In this document: piece by piece, positions 1-8,892 of the stretch
Position numbering within the stretch: position 1 is the stretch's first letter
Layout: each line of letters starts with the position of its first letter
Assembly (NCBI GenBank): GCA_024641085.1
Contig: JAHEDT010000003.1
Location: forward strand, 1-64,000
Direction: 5' to 3'
Length of the DNA: 64,000 bases
Origin: Geobacteraceae bacterium
GTDB taxonomy: Bacteria; Desulfobacterota; Desulfuromonadia; Desulfuromonadales; BM103
Made by a program: the position numbers and the translations under genes
The notes under the pieces: generated by a model
Seen by the model: the letters and a program-made list of their open reading frames with translations, nothing else
Told to the model about the DNA's origin: nothing
Database searches by the model: none

Positions 1-411
1 GGCCAGACCGAGACAGGTCCCGAGGGTGGCCTCGTCCAAATCGGCCTCGTCGACCTGGATCACATCCCTCTGACTGATGATCTGGCCGATCGTCACCGGG
101 TCCTGCATTTTGAAGTCGCGCACCATGCCGCTGAAGAGCTGATGATAGGCTGCCGCAAGATCATGGTTGATGGTTGGCACGGCCTGGGCGGCACTCGACA
201 ACTCATAATTGACATACACATCGATCTTGCCGCGCCCCAAAACCTGCCCGACCTGTTTACGTACACCGTTTTCCAAGCTCAAGAAGGTACGTGGTAATTT
301 AATCGAAATATCGGCATACCGGTGGTTCACCGTCTTGATTTCCACCGAGACGGTTATATCGTCCTGCCGGGCTTCGCCCTTGCCGTAGCCGGTCATGCTT
401 TTCAGGGGCAT
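1..411 (-). CDS. yicC: YicC-family endoribonuclease, N-terminal part (gene cut by window edge)
   Basis: The reading frame is open from the window edge to an ATG at 411, giving 137 codons of the N-terminal half. The protein opens MPLKSMTGYGKGEAR and continues with VEIKTVNHRY and RGKIDVYV, the signature of the YicC N-terminal domain. Members of this family are single-strand endoribonucleases of about 290 residues, so roughly half is missing. GGAGGATCA directly before the ATG is a strong ribosome-binding site. It lies downstream of gmhB on the same strand with 265 bases between them; I see no clear terminator or gene in that gap, and the leader is AT-rich around 470-500. In relatives yicC precedes gmk, but that would lie outside the window. 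Confidence 0.9.
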   Translation of the reverse strand, partial: MPLKSMTGYGKGEARQDDITVSVEIKTVNHRYADISIKLPRTFLSLENGVRKQVGQVLGRGKIDVYVNYELSSAAQAVPTINHDLAAAYHQLFSGMVRDFKMQDPVTIGQIISQRDVIQVDEADLDEATLGTCLGLA

Positions 412-676
412 TGATCCTCCAATTTAAATCGGGCGCCCGGTATCAACTGGCACACTTTTGTCTTGTGTAATCACTTTAAAAAAAGTGTCCAGCACTCTAG
501 AACAATTTGTTGTCTGGCAGCAAGAGGACTTTTTATATTTTGTCAGAAAAAACCCGCTTAGCCACCCGGCCTGAATGTTTCGACTCACAACTTCTTCTCG
601 AACTCGAGTTCAAGCCAACTCTCCGGTCAGTTCAGGTGGCTCTTGGACATATCAGAACTTACCCAAGGCCCGCGCA

Positions 677-1267
677 TCAACCGTCCTGAATTTGCATCAA
701 AATCAACCTGGCGGCATCATGCAGGTCAGCGCACACTCTTGCCTTACCTTCAGCCAGTCTTTTACATTCGATAGAACCATAGCCAGTCAAGACCAGGATC
801 GACGAGCACCCGGCTCGTTCCCCTGCCTCCACATCGGCAAGCTTGTCACCGACGATGTATGATTTTGACAAATCGATTTGATAATCTGCCGCAGCCTGTA
901 GCAACATCCCGGGAGCACCCTTGCGGCAGCCACAGCTTTTCCGGTAATTCCCCAACCCCTCCGTTGGATGATGCGGACAGATATAAAAAGCATCGATCCG
1001 GGTTGCGTACCTGGCTAGCTCCTCCTGAATGTGCTCGTGCAGGACATCGACGTCGCGTTCGGTGTAGTAGCCCCTGGCGACCCCTGACTGATTGGTCACA
1101 ACGATCACCAGGAAGCCTGCCTTTTTGAGCGCTTTGATGGCCTCTACCGCGCCAGGGATAAATGTGAAGTCCTCAGCATGATAGAGATACTCTTTCTCTT
1201 CATTAATCGTGCCGTCCCGATCCAGGAAAACGGCCGCCCGCTTTGGTCTTGACAGATCCTTTTTCAA
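677..1267 (-). CDS. gmhB: D-glycero-beta-D-manno-heptose 1,7-bisphosphate 7-phosphatase (HAD family)
   Basis: This 196-residue HAD phosphatase removes the 7-phosphate of heptose bisphosphate in ADP-heptose synthesis in the cytoplasm. Visible motifs are FLDRDGTINE (HAD motif I, nucleophile Asp and acid/base Asp), VVTNQSG (motif II Thr), the zinc loop CPHHPTEG followed by CGCRKG, and VGDKLADVEAG (motif III). These match GmhB rather than histidinol-phosphatase in overall layout. The start is a TTG (1267-1265) with GGAG about 10 bases upstream; no ATG lies between it and motif I. It follows hldE in the same direction with 140 bases between them, completing the set gmhA-hldE-gmhB needed for ADP-heptose. 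Confidence 0.93.
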   Translation of the reverse strand: MKKDLSRPKRAAVFLDRDGTINEEKEYLYHAEDFTFIPGAVEAIKALKKAGFLVIVVTNQSGVARGYYTERDVDVLHEHIQEELARYATRIDAFYICPHHPTEGLGNYRKSCGCRKGAPGMLLQAAADYQIDLSKSYIVGDKLADVEAGERAGCSSILVLTGYGSIECKRLAEGKARVCADLHDAARLILMQIQDG

Positions 1268-1407
1268 GTTCAGAGTGCTCCGTTAATGAACTGAGTCATC
1301 CGGGAAGCTGTCGGGTATATGTACCGAAAGACACATAGGCCCAGACAACCGGCATCGCAATTGAGCCATGGGTTGTCCTGACAGGCTCGTGGGAATCACC
1401 TGACCGG

Positions 1408-2877
1408 TCACTTGGAGTAAGATGTGAGTATCTTGTTGATGATATTGGTGGTTGAACGGCCATCTACGAACTGGATCAACTCGACCCGTCCGCCATAACT
1501 TTCGACCAGTTCGCGCCCGACGACGCCGTCCAAATCGTAATCACCACCTTTGACCAGGATGTCCGGACGCAGTGTACGGATCAGTTCGAGAGGCGTGTCT
1601 TCGTCGAAAACTGTCACGAAATCGACGCAACTCAATGCCGCAAGGATGTGGGAGCGCTCCGTCTGGTCGATCAACGGCCGTTTTTGCCCTTTCAAACGCC
1701 TGATCGAAGCGTCGGTGTTCAGCCCCAGCACCAGCAGGTCGCCAAGCTGCCGGGCGGCCTGAAGATACTTGATGTGACCAACATGCAGCAGATCGAAACA
1801 ACCGTTGGTAAACACGACTTTTCTGCCCTGATCCTGCAGCTCCTGAAGAATGGTCTGTAAAGAGTCCCGGCCCTTGATCTTCCGATCCATTTCCAGGGAC
1901 TGGCCACCGGCCTCGAAGAGGATCTCCTCGCAGCTGACCGTGGACGTGCCGATTTTGCCGACCGCCACACCGGCCGCCAGGTTGGCGAGCTCGGCGGCTG
2001 AGGTAAAATCCAGCCCGGCTCCAAGCGCCGCTCCCAGCACGGCGATCACCGTATCCCCCGCTCCGGAGACATCATAGACTTCCCTGGCATTGGCCCGCAG
2101 ATGCCTGGAGCCATCTTCCAGGAACAAGGTCATACCCTCTTCGCTGCGGGTAATCAGCAGGGCATCAAGAGCCAGCTCCCGACGCATCGACTCTCCCAGG
2201 TCAAGGATATCCTCTGCGTTCTCGAGAACCCGGCCGGTGGCCAGGCTCGCTTCCTTGCGATTTGGAGTAATGATCGAGGCCCCTGAATATTTCTTGAAAT
2301 CAAAGCCCTTCGGATCGACCAGCACCGGCACACCCGCCTGACGGGCCAGGTCGATCAGTCGCCTGAGCAACGGGCTGGTGAGTGTCCCCTTGCCGTAGTC
2401 GGAGAGTATCACCGCCTGCACACCGGCCGACAATAATTGCTCGTAAGATTCAGCGAGCCTGTCCTTAAGTGCATCTTCGATCGCAGCGCGACTTTCACGA
2501 TCAACCCGAATCATCTGCTGACCGGTTGCCACGACCCGTGTCTTACGGGTCGTCACCCGTCCGCTGACGGTGAATACGCCAGACAGTTCGAGGCCCTTGT
2601 CGGCGAGAAGTTGCTTGACCACTGCGCCGTCGGCATCATTGCCCAAGACACTGACGATTCCAACCCGGCAGCCGAGGGCCACAAGGTTATTGATGACATT
2701 GCCCGCGCCGCCAAGTCGCAGTTCCTGGCGAGCCACATCGACCACCGGCACCGGAGCTTCTGGGGACACACGTTCTGCACGCCCCCAGAGATACTCATCC
2801 AGCATAAGGTCGCCGACAACCAGTACAGACACCCCCGGCAGCCGTCTGATCGCCTTTTCGATTGCAAAATGATTCAT
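1408..2877 (-). CDS. hldE: Bifunctional heptose-7-phosphate kinase / heptose-1-phosphate adenylyltransferase
   Basis: HldE (RfaE) makes the heptose bisphosphate that GmhB dephosphorylates and then adenylylates the product to ADP-heptose. The 489-residue protein has both halves. Residues about 1-325 are a ribokinase-like kinase, with [13 protein letters not shown] near the sugar site and the anion-hole motif [13 protein letters not shown]. Residues about 345-489 are a nucleotidyltransferase with [17 protein letters not shown] (HxGH type), [13 protein letters not shown] and GRSTTNII. The length is normal for fused HldE. AGGAAGAAG lies just upstream of the ATG at 2877. It follows gmhA with 32 bases between them, probably in one transcript. 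Confidence 0.96.
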   Translation of the reverse strand: MNHFAIEKAIRRLPGVSVLVVGDLMLDEYLWGRAERVSPEAPVPVVDVARQELRLGGAGNVINNLVALGCRVGIVSVLGNDADGAVVKQLLADKGLELSGVFTVSGRVTTRKTRVVATGQQMIRVDRESRAAIEDALKDRLAESYEQLLSAGVQAVILSDYGKGTLTSPLLRRLIDLARQAGVPVLVDPKGFDFKKYSGASIITPNRKEASLATGRVLENAEDILDLGESMRRELALDALLITRSEEGMTLFLEDGSRHLRANAREVYDVSGAGDTVIAVLGAALGAGLDFTSAAELANLAAGVAVGKIGTSTVSCEEILFEAGGQSLEMDRKIKGRDSLQTILQELQDQGRKVVFTNGCFDLLHVGHIKYLQAARQLGDLLVLGLNTDASIRRLKGQKRPLIDQTERSHILAALSCVDFVTVFDEDTPLELIRTLRPDILVKGGDYDLDGVVGRELVESYGGRVELIQFVDGRSTTNIINKILTSYSK

Positions 2878-2909
2878 GGTCTTCTTCCTGGGCCTGACAG
2901 ACCGACGCT

Positions 2910-3497
2910 CTATGAGCGATTGAGCGGAGCCAGACGTCTTTCGATCAGCTTGCAGAGCAGATGAATGATCGTCAGCTGCGCCTCCTGAATGAACGGGACC
3001 TCTTTTGCGGGAACCACCAGGGCCAGGTCAGCATTGCCCGCCATTGGCCCACCATCGCCCCCCGCCAGACACAAGGTCTGACAGCCGATTGCACGGGCAG
3101 CCGCCATCGCCTGCAGTACGTTGCCCGACAGACCGCTGGTGCTGATGCCAAAGACCAGGTCCCCAGGTCTGGCCAATGCCTCGACTTGCCGGGAGAAGAT
3201 GCGTTCAAAACCGTAATCGTTGCCGACTGAGGTGAGAATCGAGGTGTCGGTAGTCAGAGCAATAGCCGGCAGAGCCCTGCGTTCCATCTGGAAGCGACCG
3301 ACCAGCTCGGCTGCGAAATGCTGGGCATCGGCGGCCGAACCGCCGTTGCCCATGATCAAAAGTTTCCCACCACTTTGCAGAGCGGCAGAGATTTTGTCGA
3401 CCATCCGGAGGATGGTTGCAACATGCTCTTCTGACAGTGCGTTGATCACAGCGACGTGCCCTTGCAGGTATTCGAAAATTTCATCCATGGCCATCAT
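2910..3497 (-). CDS. gmhA: Sedoheptulose-7-phosphate isomerase (phosphoheptose isomerase)
   Basis: GmhA converts sedoheptulose 7-phosphate to D-glycero-D-manno-heptose 7-phosphate, the first step of LPS heptose synthesis. The 195-residue protein is a single SIS domain with [20 protein letters not shown] (sugar-phosphate loop plus catalytic region), [17 protein letters not shown] and the SIS loop [12 protein letters not shown]; length and motif order are typical. Its first ATG (3497) overlaps the stop of the upstream sulfotransferase gene by four bases, which suggests translational coupling. A second ATG follows immediately and a third at 3488, so the exact N-terminus is uncertain by three residues. 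Confidence 0.96.
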   Translation of the reverse strand: MMAMDEIFEYLQGHVAVINALSEEHVATILRMVDKISAALQSGGKLLIMGNGGSAADAQHFAAELVGRFQMERRALPAIALTTDTSILTSVGNDYGFERIFSRQVEALARPGDLVFGISTSGLSGNVLQAMAAARAIGCQTLCLAGGDGGPMAGNADLALVVPAKEVPFIQEAQLTIIHLLCKLIERRLAPLNRS

Positions 3498-4195
3498 TCC
3501 CGTGTCTCTTCAGGCGCGGCACTCCCCGGGCCAGCAGCCTCCGGATCGAACCTGTAGCCGAGCAGTTCAATATCCGGCGCAAAATGCCGAGCGACCAGGT
3601 CGGCGGTCGCTGTGTCGTAATATTGCCGATAATCGCCTCGATCGTCAGCCTTGCGACGATGGAGCAGTTGCGGCGGAACAATGCCGATCCGACTGCAGAT
3701 TTCCGTGAAATCATCGTTTAAACGTTCAAACCGCCCGATGAAATCGACGATCACCTTGCCGTGCAAATCAACCAGGTAGTCGGACTGTAACTCGATCGAG
3801 GTATCGATATGATACTGGTAGGGACGGTCCGGGTCCAGCTTGTGACGCAGGAAATCGGCAAATTCACTGTGACCCTGCAGCAGGTGAGGCCGCTCTCTGC
3901 GGATATGATGGAAAGAGCTGACCTGGAGGTCCCAGGGGTTGCGCACAAAGGCGAACTTGAATAACTGGTTGAAAAATTCGCGCGGCAGCATCTCGTAGGC
4001 AGCGATTACTTTGGCATGTCGGGGCAGTTTACTGCCAATCCGATGTCCGGACAAATGGCTGAGCCTGCTGCAAATGAACTGGAGAAAATAGTAAGGATCC
4101 CGCCGGCGATATCGTTCCAGAGTGGAACGCACGCTGGTGCCGGCGGTTTTGGCAATATGCACGAAGAGAAAATTATACTTAACGGATAGAAGCAT
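3494..4195 (-). CDS. PAPS-dependent sulfotransferase (sulfotransferase family 2-like)
   Basis: The 233-residue protein starts with FLFVHIAKTAGTSVRSTLE, the 5'-phosphosulfate-binding loop of carbohydrate sulfotransferases, and carries FAFVRNPWDLQVSSFHH, the 3'-phosphate-binding motif. Proteins of this type transfer sulfate from PAPS to sugar hydroxyls. It sits between a GT4 glycosyltransferase gene (9 bases away) and gmhA (four-base overlap), so it is expressed with LPS genes and its substrate is probably the LPS core or another surface glycan; the exact acceptor cannot be read from sequence. No membrane segment or signal peptide is visible, consistent with cytoplasmic action before export. 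No PAPS synthesis genes are in the window. Confidence 0.85.
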   Translation of the reverse strand: MLLSVKYNFLFVHIAKTAGTSVRSTLERYRRRDPYYFLQFICSRLSHLSGHRIGSKLPRHAKVIAAYEMLPREFFNQLFKFAFVRNPWDLQVSSFHHIRRERPHLLQGHSEFADFLRHKLDPDRPYQYHIDTSIELQSDYLVDLHGKVIVDFIGRFERLNDDFTEICSRIGIVPPQLLHRRKADDRGDYRQYYDTATADLVARHFAPDIELLGYRFDPEAAGPGSAAPEETRE

Positions 4196-4204
4196 GTGAC
4201 TGTT

Positions 4205-5344
4205 TCACTGCGAGCCGCCTTTACCTTCGAGCAGTATATCGAGATATCTGCGGCTGCTGCCGGACATCGTGTAATCGGAGGCGGCCTTGACCAGCAGCCC
4301 AGGTTCCGGAGGATCGTCAAGGACACGGGTTATTGCTGCCGCCAGTGATTTATGGTCGCCGACATCAACCAATGGGGCGATGCGGCCACCATCAAGAATC
4401 TCGCGCGGGCCACTCGGACAATCTGTCGCCACAACAGGCACCCCGAGAGCAAGTGCCTCAGTCAGAGCATTCGGGGATCCTTCCCATGCGGATGATAGCA
4501 CAAAGAGTGCGGCATGTCGTAAATAAGCGTAAGGATTGAGCTTGAAGCCGACCATGTCGAGTCGATCGTCGATTCCTGTGTTAACGGCAAGCTGCTGCAG
4601 TTCATCCCGGTCTTTCCCCTCGCCGATAATCATGAGCCGGCACTCGCGCTCAGCAGCGACAATTGCAAAAGCCTTTAACAGGGTTGGAAAATCCTTCTGT
4701 CGCGTCAGTCTCCCCATACCCACGATCACTGGCGGCTGACCGTCAGCCAACCAGGGGTGCTCAACCGACTCCAAGCTCAACGTCTCCAGATCGGGGGTAA
4801 TGACAGGATTGACGACCACCCGAAATTTTACGCCAGGCAGACCGGTGATCACCTTGACATCGTCGGCAACACCTTGCGAAACACCGACAATGATATCGGC
4901 AAATCGATAGATGAAGCGCATCGGCAGGTACCAGGCCCACCGCCGGGCAGCACTCTTGCCCTCAAGAGCCGCCGACAGCGTTGTGCCTATCCGGAAGACC
5001 ACCCGGCAGTGCACTCCAGACAGCCAGCGTGCCATCACGGCGACCCGGGCAGCGCGATCCTTGGCGGCAAGCAGCGCTGCGGGCCTCTCTCGCTTCAAGT
5101 AACCTGTCAGAGCAAAAATGCTGCCAAAAGTATGGCGTGTTCCGAGATGAACGACCCTGACCGACGCGGGAAGATTCTCCAGGTGCTCGCTCTCTGAGCG
5201 GACCAGCAGTAGATCAACCGGGTGCCCTTGCTCGGCCATGCCACGACAGAGATTGACCAGCATGCGCTCAACCCCTCCCTTGCCGGAGAAGGATGCGAAT
5301 ACGGCTATTTTACGTGTATCTGAAAACATTTTAAGAATGACCAC
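4205..5344 (-). CDS. GT4-family glycosyltransferase (paralogue A)
   Basis: A retaining GT-B glycosyltransferase of 379 residues. The N-terminal donor loop FSGKGGVERMLVNLCRGMA, the inter-domain VIVGMGRLTRQKDFPTLLKAF and the EX7E region WEGSPNALTEALALGVPVVA identify family GT4. The DCPSGPREIL stretch resembles GT4 enzymes that transfer N-acetylhexosamines or galactose, but donor and acceptor cannot be assigned. It resembles the neighbouring gene at 5352-6479 along its whole length (same GVADDV, GRL.RQK.F and GPREIL blocks), indicating tandem duplication. The start is uncertain: GTG at 5344 or ATG at 5329, neither with a strong ribosome-binding site. The gap to the upstream gene is 7 bases. Confidence 0.88.
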   Translation of the reverse strand: MVILKMFSDTRKIAVFASFSGKGGVERMLVNLCRGMAEQGHPVDLLLVRSESEHLENLPASVRVVHLGTRHTFGSIFALTGYLKRERPAALLAAKDRAARVAVMARWLSGVHCRVVFRIGTTLSAALEGKSAARRWAWYLPMRFIYRFADIIVGVSQGVADDVKVITGLPGVKFRVVVNPVITPDLETLSLESVEHPWLADGQPPVIVGMGRLTRQKDFPTLLKAFAIVAAERECRLMIIGEGKDRDELQQLAVNTGIDDRLDMVGFKLNPYAYLRHAALFVLSSAWEGSPNALTEALALGVPVVATDCPSGPREILDGGRIAPLVDVGDHKSLAAAITRVLDDPPEPGLLVKAASDYTMSGSSRRYLDILLEGKGGSQ

Positions 5345-5351
5345 TCAAAAA

Positions 5352-6479
5352 TCAATCGCTCCCTGATACTGGGGCAAATAGTTCGTCAAGATAAAACTGA
5401 GCGCTCAACTTGGCATGATAAGGGATCGCGGCTTCCTTGAGGAGTTCAGGCTGTGGGGGATTCTCAAGAACCTCCAGGATGGCGGCCGCCAGGGCATCGA
5501 CATCGCCCACAGGGACCAGAGGCCCATACTTGCCATGATGAAGAATCTCGCGAGGGCCGCTGTGACAATCTGTCGAAACAACCGGGACACCCAGGGCCAA
5601 AGCCTCAATCAGTGCATTCGGCAACCCCTCCCACTGGGATGAGAGCACAAAGAGATGTGATCTTCGCAGGTACCTGAATGGGTTGACTTCGTAACCTGCC
5701 AATTCGAAGTCTTCGACAACACCGAGTTCTTTTGCCAGTTTATTGAGGCTGTCTTTCTCCTTGCCTGACCCGATAATGATCAGACGGCAGGCCATTCGAC
5801 TTCTGGCTTTTGCAAAAGCCTTAAGAAGATCAGAAAAGCCCTTTTGTCTAACCAAACGCCCCAATCCGATAATAACCGGCGGCTGGCCTTTTTTAAACCA
5901 GGGATGAGCGCAAGGTTCATTCGCCTTGATAAAAATTTCTTCGTTGATTGTCGAATTGCCGATCACACGCAGTTTTTGCTCAGAAACCCCGGTCACTTTG
6001 AGGACATCGTCAGCAACCCCCCTCGAATTGGCGACAATCAAATCGGCTTTTTCATAGCAGTAGCGAACCGAAAGGGTCAGCAGAAGTTTCTTGAGCACGC
6101 CGCGGTTGCGGAGCATTTCTGTTAATGTGTTGCCGATGCGGAACACCAGTCTTCCTGGCCATTCGCTCCTCCTCTTTGCTATTACCGCATCCCGGTTGGC
6201 TCGCTCTCTATGGTTCGTCAGCAAGACCCCGGGATTTTGACTGTCAAGATAGTTTGCAAGAGTCCCGCTTCTTTGGAAAAGGGAACCTTTACCGATCGGG
6301 AAAACCTGCACGTCATGATGTATAGAGGCCAGTTCAGGGATATCCGTTGCATTCAAAACAAGGTCCACCCTGCTCCCCTCAGCGGCCATGGCGTTGATGA
6401 GATTGAGCATGACATGGCTGATCCCACCCGGGCCACCACGAAAACCGTAAAATGCAATATGCTTATTATTTTTCGGCAA
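5352..6479 (-). CDS. GT4-family glycosyltransferase (paralogue B)
   Basis: A 375-residue GT-B enzyme with FRGGPGGISHVMLNLINAM at the N-terminus, VIIGLGRLVRQKGFSDLLKAF before the donor site and WEGLPNALIEALALGVPVVS as the EX7E element. It is a full-length paralogue of the next gene downstream, so the pair probably adds related sugars in successive steps. The start is a TTG at 6479 with AAGAGA about 6 bases upstream. Its codons are visibly more AT-rich than those of the lpx genes, as is the gap before it, which hints at separate acquisition. Donor and acceptor are not determinable from sequence. Confidence 0.87.
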   Translation of the reverse strand: MPKNNKHIAFYGFRGGPGGISHVMLNLINAMAAEGSRVDLVLNATDIPELASIHHDVQVFPIGKGSLFQRSGTLANYLDSQNPGVLLTNHRERANRDAVIAKRRSEWPGRLVFRIGNTLTEMLRNRGVLKKLLLTLSVRYCYEKADLIVANSRGVADDVLKVTGVSEQKLRVIGNSTINEEIFIKANEPCAHPWFKKGQPPVIIGLGRLVRQKGFSDLLKAFAKARSRMACRLIIIGSGKEKDSLNKLAKELGVVEDFELAGYEVNPFRYLRRSHLFVLSSQWEGLPNALIEALALGVPVVSTDCHSGPREILHHGKYGPLVPVGDVDALAAAILEVLENPPQPELLKEAAIPYHAKLSAQFYLDELFAPVSGSD

Positions 6480-6754
6480 CGTAATCTCTTTTGATGCCAG
6501 TAGGGGAAACCGGTCAAGATGTATTTTACTTTAACATCTTTATGTGGGCTACAAGCTATTTAGCGGCCAGTCACTGATATTCAGATCGTCACGTTGCGCT
6601 CGAACTGGAGTCAATCGAACGGTCAGGTCGAAGCGAAAATCACGAGATTATTGGACAGATTCCATCTTACTTGGTGGTTCATAACCACAGCCATGGGTCG
6701 AACGGAGCTGAACTATCTGTTAAATATCGTTACTTTCTAGCGACTTAAGGATAG
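6480..6754 (-). other. Intergenic gap inside the LPS cluster
   Basis: These 275 bases separate a sulfotransferase gene from a GT4 gene, both on the minus strand, and break a run of tightly packed genes. The sequence is more AT-rich than the surrounding genes. I find no convincing ORF, RNA gene or terminator. It may hold a promoter for the 5352-6479 gene, or be a recombination scar. Confidence 0.5.
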
Positions 6755-7582
6755 TCAGAAAGACACCTGGCCAGGTGAGATTGTCGGAGTGTAATTATAG
6801 AATTTGTCCAGCAGACTCACAACTTCGTCAAGATAATGAATCTGATCATCATCAAAATGTTTTATGTATCCACCTGTTTTACCTTCACGGACCTTGTAGG
6901 AATCGGGGTCAGAGATATCACGAGCGGAAAGTATCCGGCTTTGGAACTTGTTGTCACGCTCCATCACCTGCATGTTTTCAAAGTCGGCAAAGGCTACCGC
7001 CTCAGCGCATAAATTCTGATCGTACCCTTTGATACCCACAAAATCCAACAGCCTCTGCAATTCCCCTTGTGGAGAACTCTTCAAGGCCTCATAGCTTAAC
7101 CAAAAACATGATGGATGATTCTGAAGCCTGCCTCGCCAGAGGTTCATGACGCTGACAATATTGGCAATCCCGTTTTTTTTATCCCGAATGAACGTCTTGA
7201 TATCACAGTCGATTTTCTTCCTCGATCGCTTCGTTTTTTGAAAATACAGCGAAACGACCACATCCCTCGGGTCACGATAAAGGAGAACCACTTTTTTCTG
7301 CCTCAGAACGCCGTCCGGAGCAATGTTGCGGCCGACAACCCGTTTGAACCAGGAGGCATCGCAGAAGTGCGACCAGGCTTCATGTTCGTAAAGAATCGAA
7401 GGGATTCTACGGTCAGAGAGGGACAAGTCACCAATCCCAAAGGGTACGTCGAAGTGCAGTGACAGAAACTTGTTGAGCAATACCCGCAGCCAGGTCCTGC
7501 CGCTTTTGCCGATCGACAACACCAGCACATCAGCGCTTTTATAATGATTCAAGTGACGGGTCAGGTTCCATTTTACGAGCAA
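6755..7582 (-). CDS. Sulfotransferase domain protein (second, sulfotransfer_1-like)
   Basis: The 275-residue protein carries VLVLSIGKSGRTWLRVLLNK, the PAPS 5'-phosphosulfate loop, and VVLLYRDPRDVVVSLYFQKT, the 3'-phosphate-binding element, both hallmarks of PAPS sulfotransferases. A basic central stretch (KRSRKKIDCD) and the C-terminal YKVREGKTGGY resemble the PAPS-clamping RxGxxGxW region. It is only distantly like the sulfotransferase at 3494-4195 and belongs to a different subfamily. The start is TTG at 7582, chosen because GGAGGTG lies about 5 bases upstream. AT-rich gaps flank it on both sides (275 and 203 bases) and its own codons are AT-richer than the lpx genes, so it looks like an inserted cassette. 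The acceptor is unknown. Confidence 0.85.
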   Translation of the reverse strand: MLVKWNLTRHLNHYKSADVLVLSIGKSGRTWLRVLLNKFLSLHFDVPFGIGDLSLSDRRIPSILYEHEAWSHFCDASWFKRVVGRNIAPDGVLRQKKVVLLYRDPRDVVVSLYFQKTKRSRKKIDCDIKTFIRDKKNGIANIVSVMNLWRGRLQNHPSCFWLSYEALKSSPQGELQRLLDFVGIKGYDQNLCAEAVAFADFENMQVMERDNKFQSRILSARDISDPDSYKVREGKTGGYIKHFDDDQIHYLDEVVSLLDKFYNYTPTISPGQVSF

Positions 7583-7785
7583 AAAACACCTCCATCATAC
7601 CGGTTGGCTCAAGCGTCTGAAGCGACTATAAGCGAATCGCCGTCCATGGGTCCAGTGGGCCCCATAACTGCGCAGGGTCGCAGTTCTACGGAAGCCTTGT
7701 AGAATTGAGGGCCAGGTAACGGGTATTCTGTCGAACGTCAGTGCGTTACACCTCCAAGATCCACCAAGGACCATCAGGCAGCGAC

Positions 7786-8892
7786 CTATGTTGACGCGTG
7801 ATCGCGCCCATTAGAACCAGCAGTCTTCTCGTATAATCGCAAGTTGTCGCCAACCATGGCCGGGATGACAAAACTATCCAGCACGATTTGCTTGCCGGAA
7901 GTGCCAAAACTGGGTCCTTTTTCAGGATCTTCCAATAGTTCTACACAGAATCGTTCAAGCCCTTCTACAGATCCCGGCTGAACCAGGTAACCATTTTCAC
8001 CATGCCTGACAATCTCTGGTATGCCCCCGGCTCTACTACCGACAATGGGAACCCCGGCAGCGGCCGCCTGCAGAAGCGACACACCAAGACCTTCCATCAG
8101 CGCTGGATGAACCAGCAGGTCAAGGTTCGGCATAATCCTTGGCAGATCATCCCGGAAACCGCTGAAACGCACGAGATGATCGACCGAACGGTCAATGCAA
8201 AGTTGTTTCAGTTCAGGCTCCAAGGGCCCCTTGCCAAGAAACAGGAACCTGGTATCGGGCACTTTCTGCACGATCGCCGGAATCGCTTCGATCAAGAAGC
8301 GATGGCCTTTCCTTTCGATCATCTGGGCAACCACACCAACGGCTTTTTGGCTGCGGCTGATACCAAACTCGCTTTCGAACCAACCCCTGTCCCGAGACAT
8401 CTGCCAGGCGTCGAAATCTACAGCGCTATGAATGCACAACAGCTGTTCTTCGCAAAGCCCCTCCGACAGGAGGACGTTACGAATCCCTTCCGAAATGGTG
8501 ACCACTTTTTTAAAGGGCTGGTACTTGAAGTGAGCCAGCCATTCGGGTTCAGGGTTGTCCACTCGACGGGTCAGAATCGCCGCCTGTCCGGTCAACCTGG
8601 TGGTCAGGCTGCCCCAAAGGTCAGCACCTCGCCGACTATGGATATGCAGAATATCAGGACGTTCCTGTTTGACCAGGCGCCACAGGCGCCAACCGAACAG
8701 GACATCGAGGTCGCCGCGCATGGAAACTTCGCGGATTTGCGCAAAGGGCGCAGCCTCAGTGGCAATGGCACTGCCGACCGGGCAGACCAGCAGGTTCTCG
8801 ACACCTCTCTCGTGCAGTCCACGCAACAGGTAGAAAACCTGCAGCGCACCGCCATAGAGATGACGGCCGGTTTCGACATGCATGATTTTCAT
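7786..8892 (-). CDS. GT4-family glycosyltransferase
   Basis: A GT-B glycosyltransferase of 368 residues starting MKIMHVETGRHLYGGALQV, a common GT4 N-terminus. VGVVAQMIERKGHRFLIEAI and LVHPALMEGLGVSLLQAAAA (the EX7E element) mark the donor-binding domain. The ATG at 8892 was chosen over upstream in-frame codons because it overlaps the stop of the preceding GT9 gene as ATGA and starts exactly at the conserved first strand. This implies translational coupling with the heptosyltransferase-like gene and a role in core sugar addition. Sugar specificity is unknown. Confidence 0.9.
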   Translation of the reverse strand: MKIMHVETGRHLYGGALQVFYLLRGLHERGVENLLVCPVGSAIATEAAPFAQIREVSMRGDLDVLFGWRLWRLVKQERPDILHIHSRRGADLWGSLTTRLTGQAAILTRRVDNPEPEWLAHFKYQPFKKVVTISEGIRNVLLSEGLCEEQLLCIHSAVDFDAWQMSRDRGWFESEFGISRSQKAVGVVAQMIERKGHRFLIEAIPAIVQKVPDTRFLFLGKGPLEPELKQLCIDRSVDHLVRFSGFRDDLPRIMPNLDLLVHPALMEGLGVSLLQAAAAGVPIVGSRAGGIPEIVRHGENGYLVQPGSVEGLERFCVELLEDPEKGPSFGTSGKQIVLDSFVIPAMVGDNLRLYEKTAGSNGRDHAST

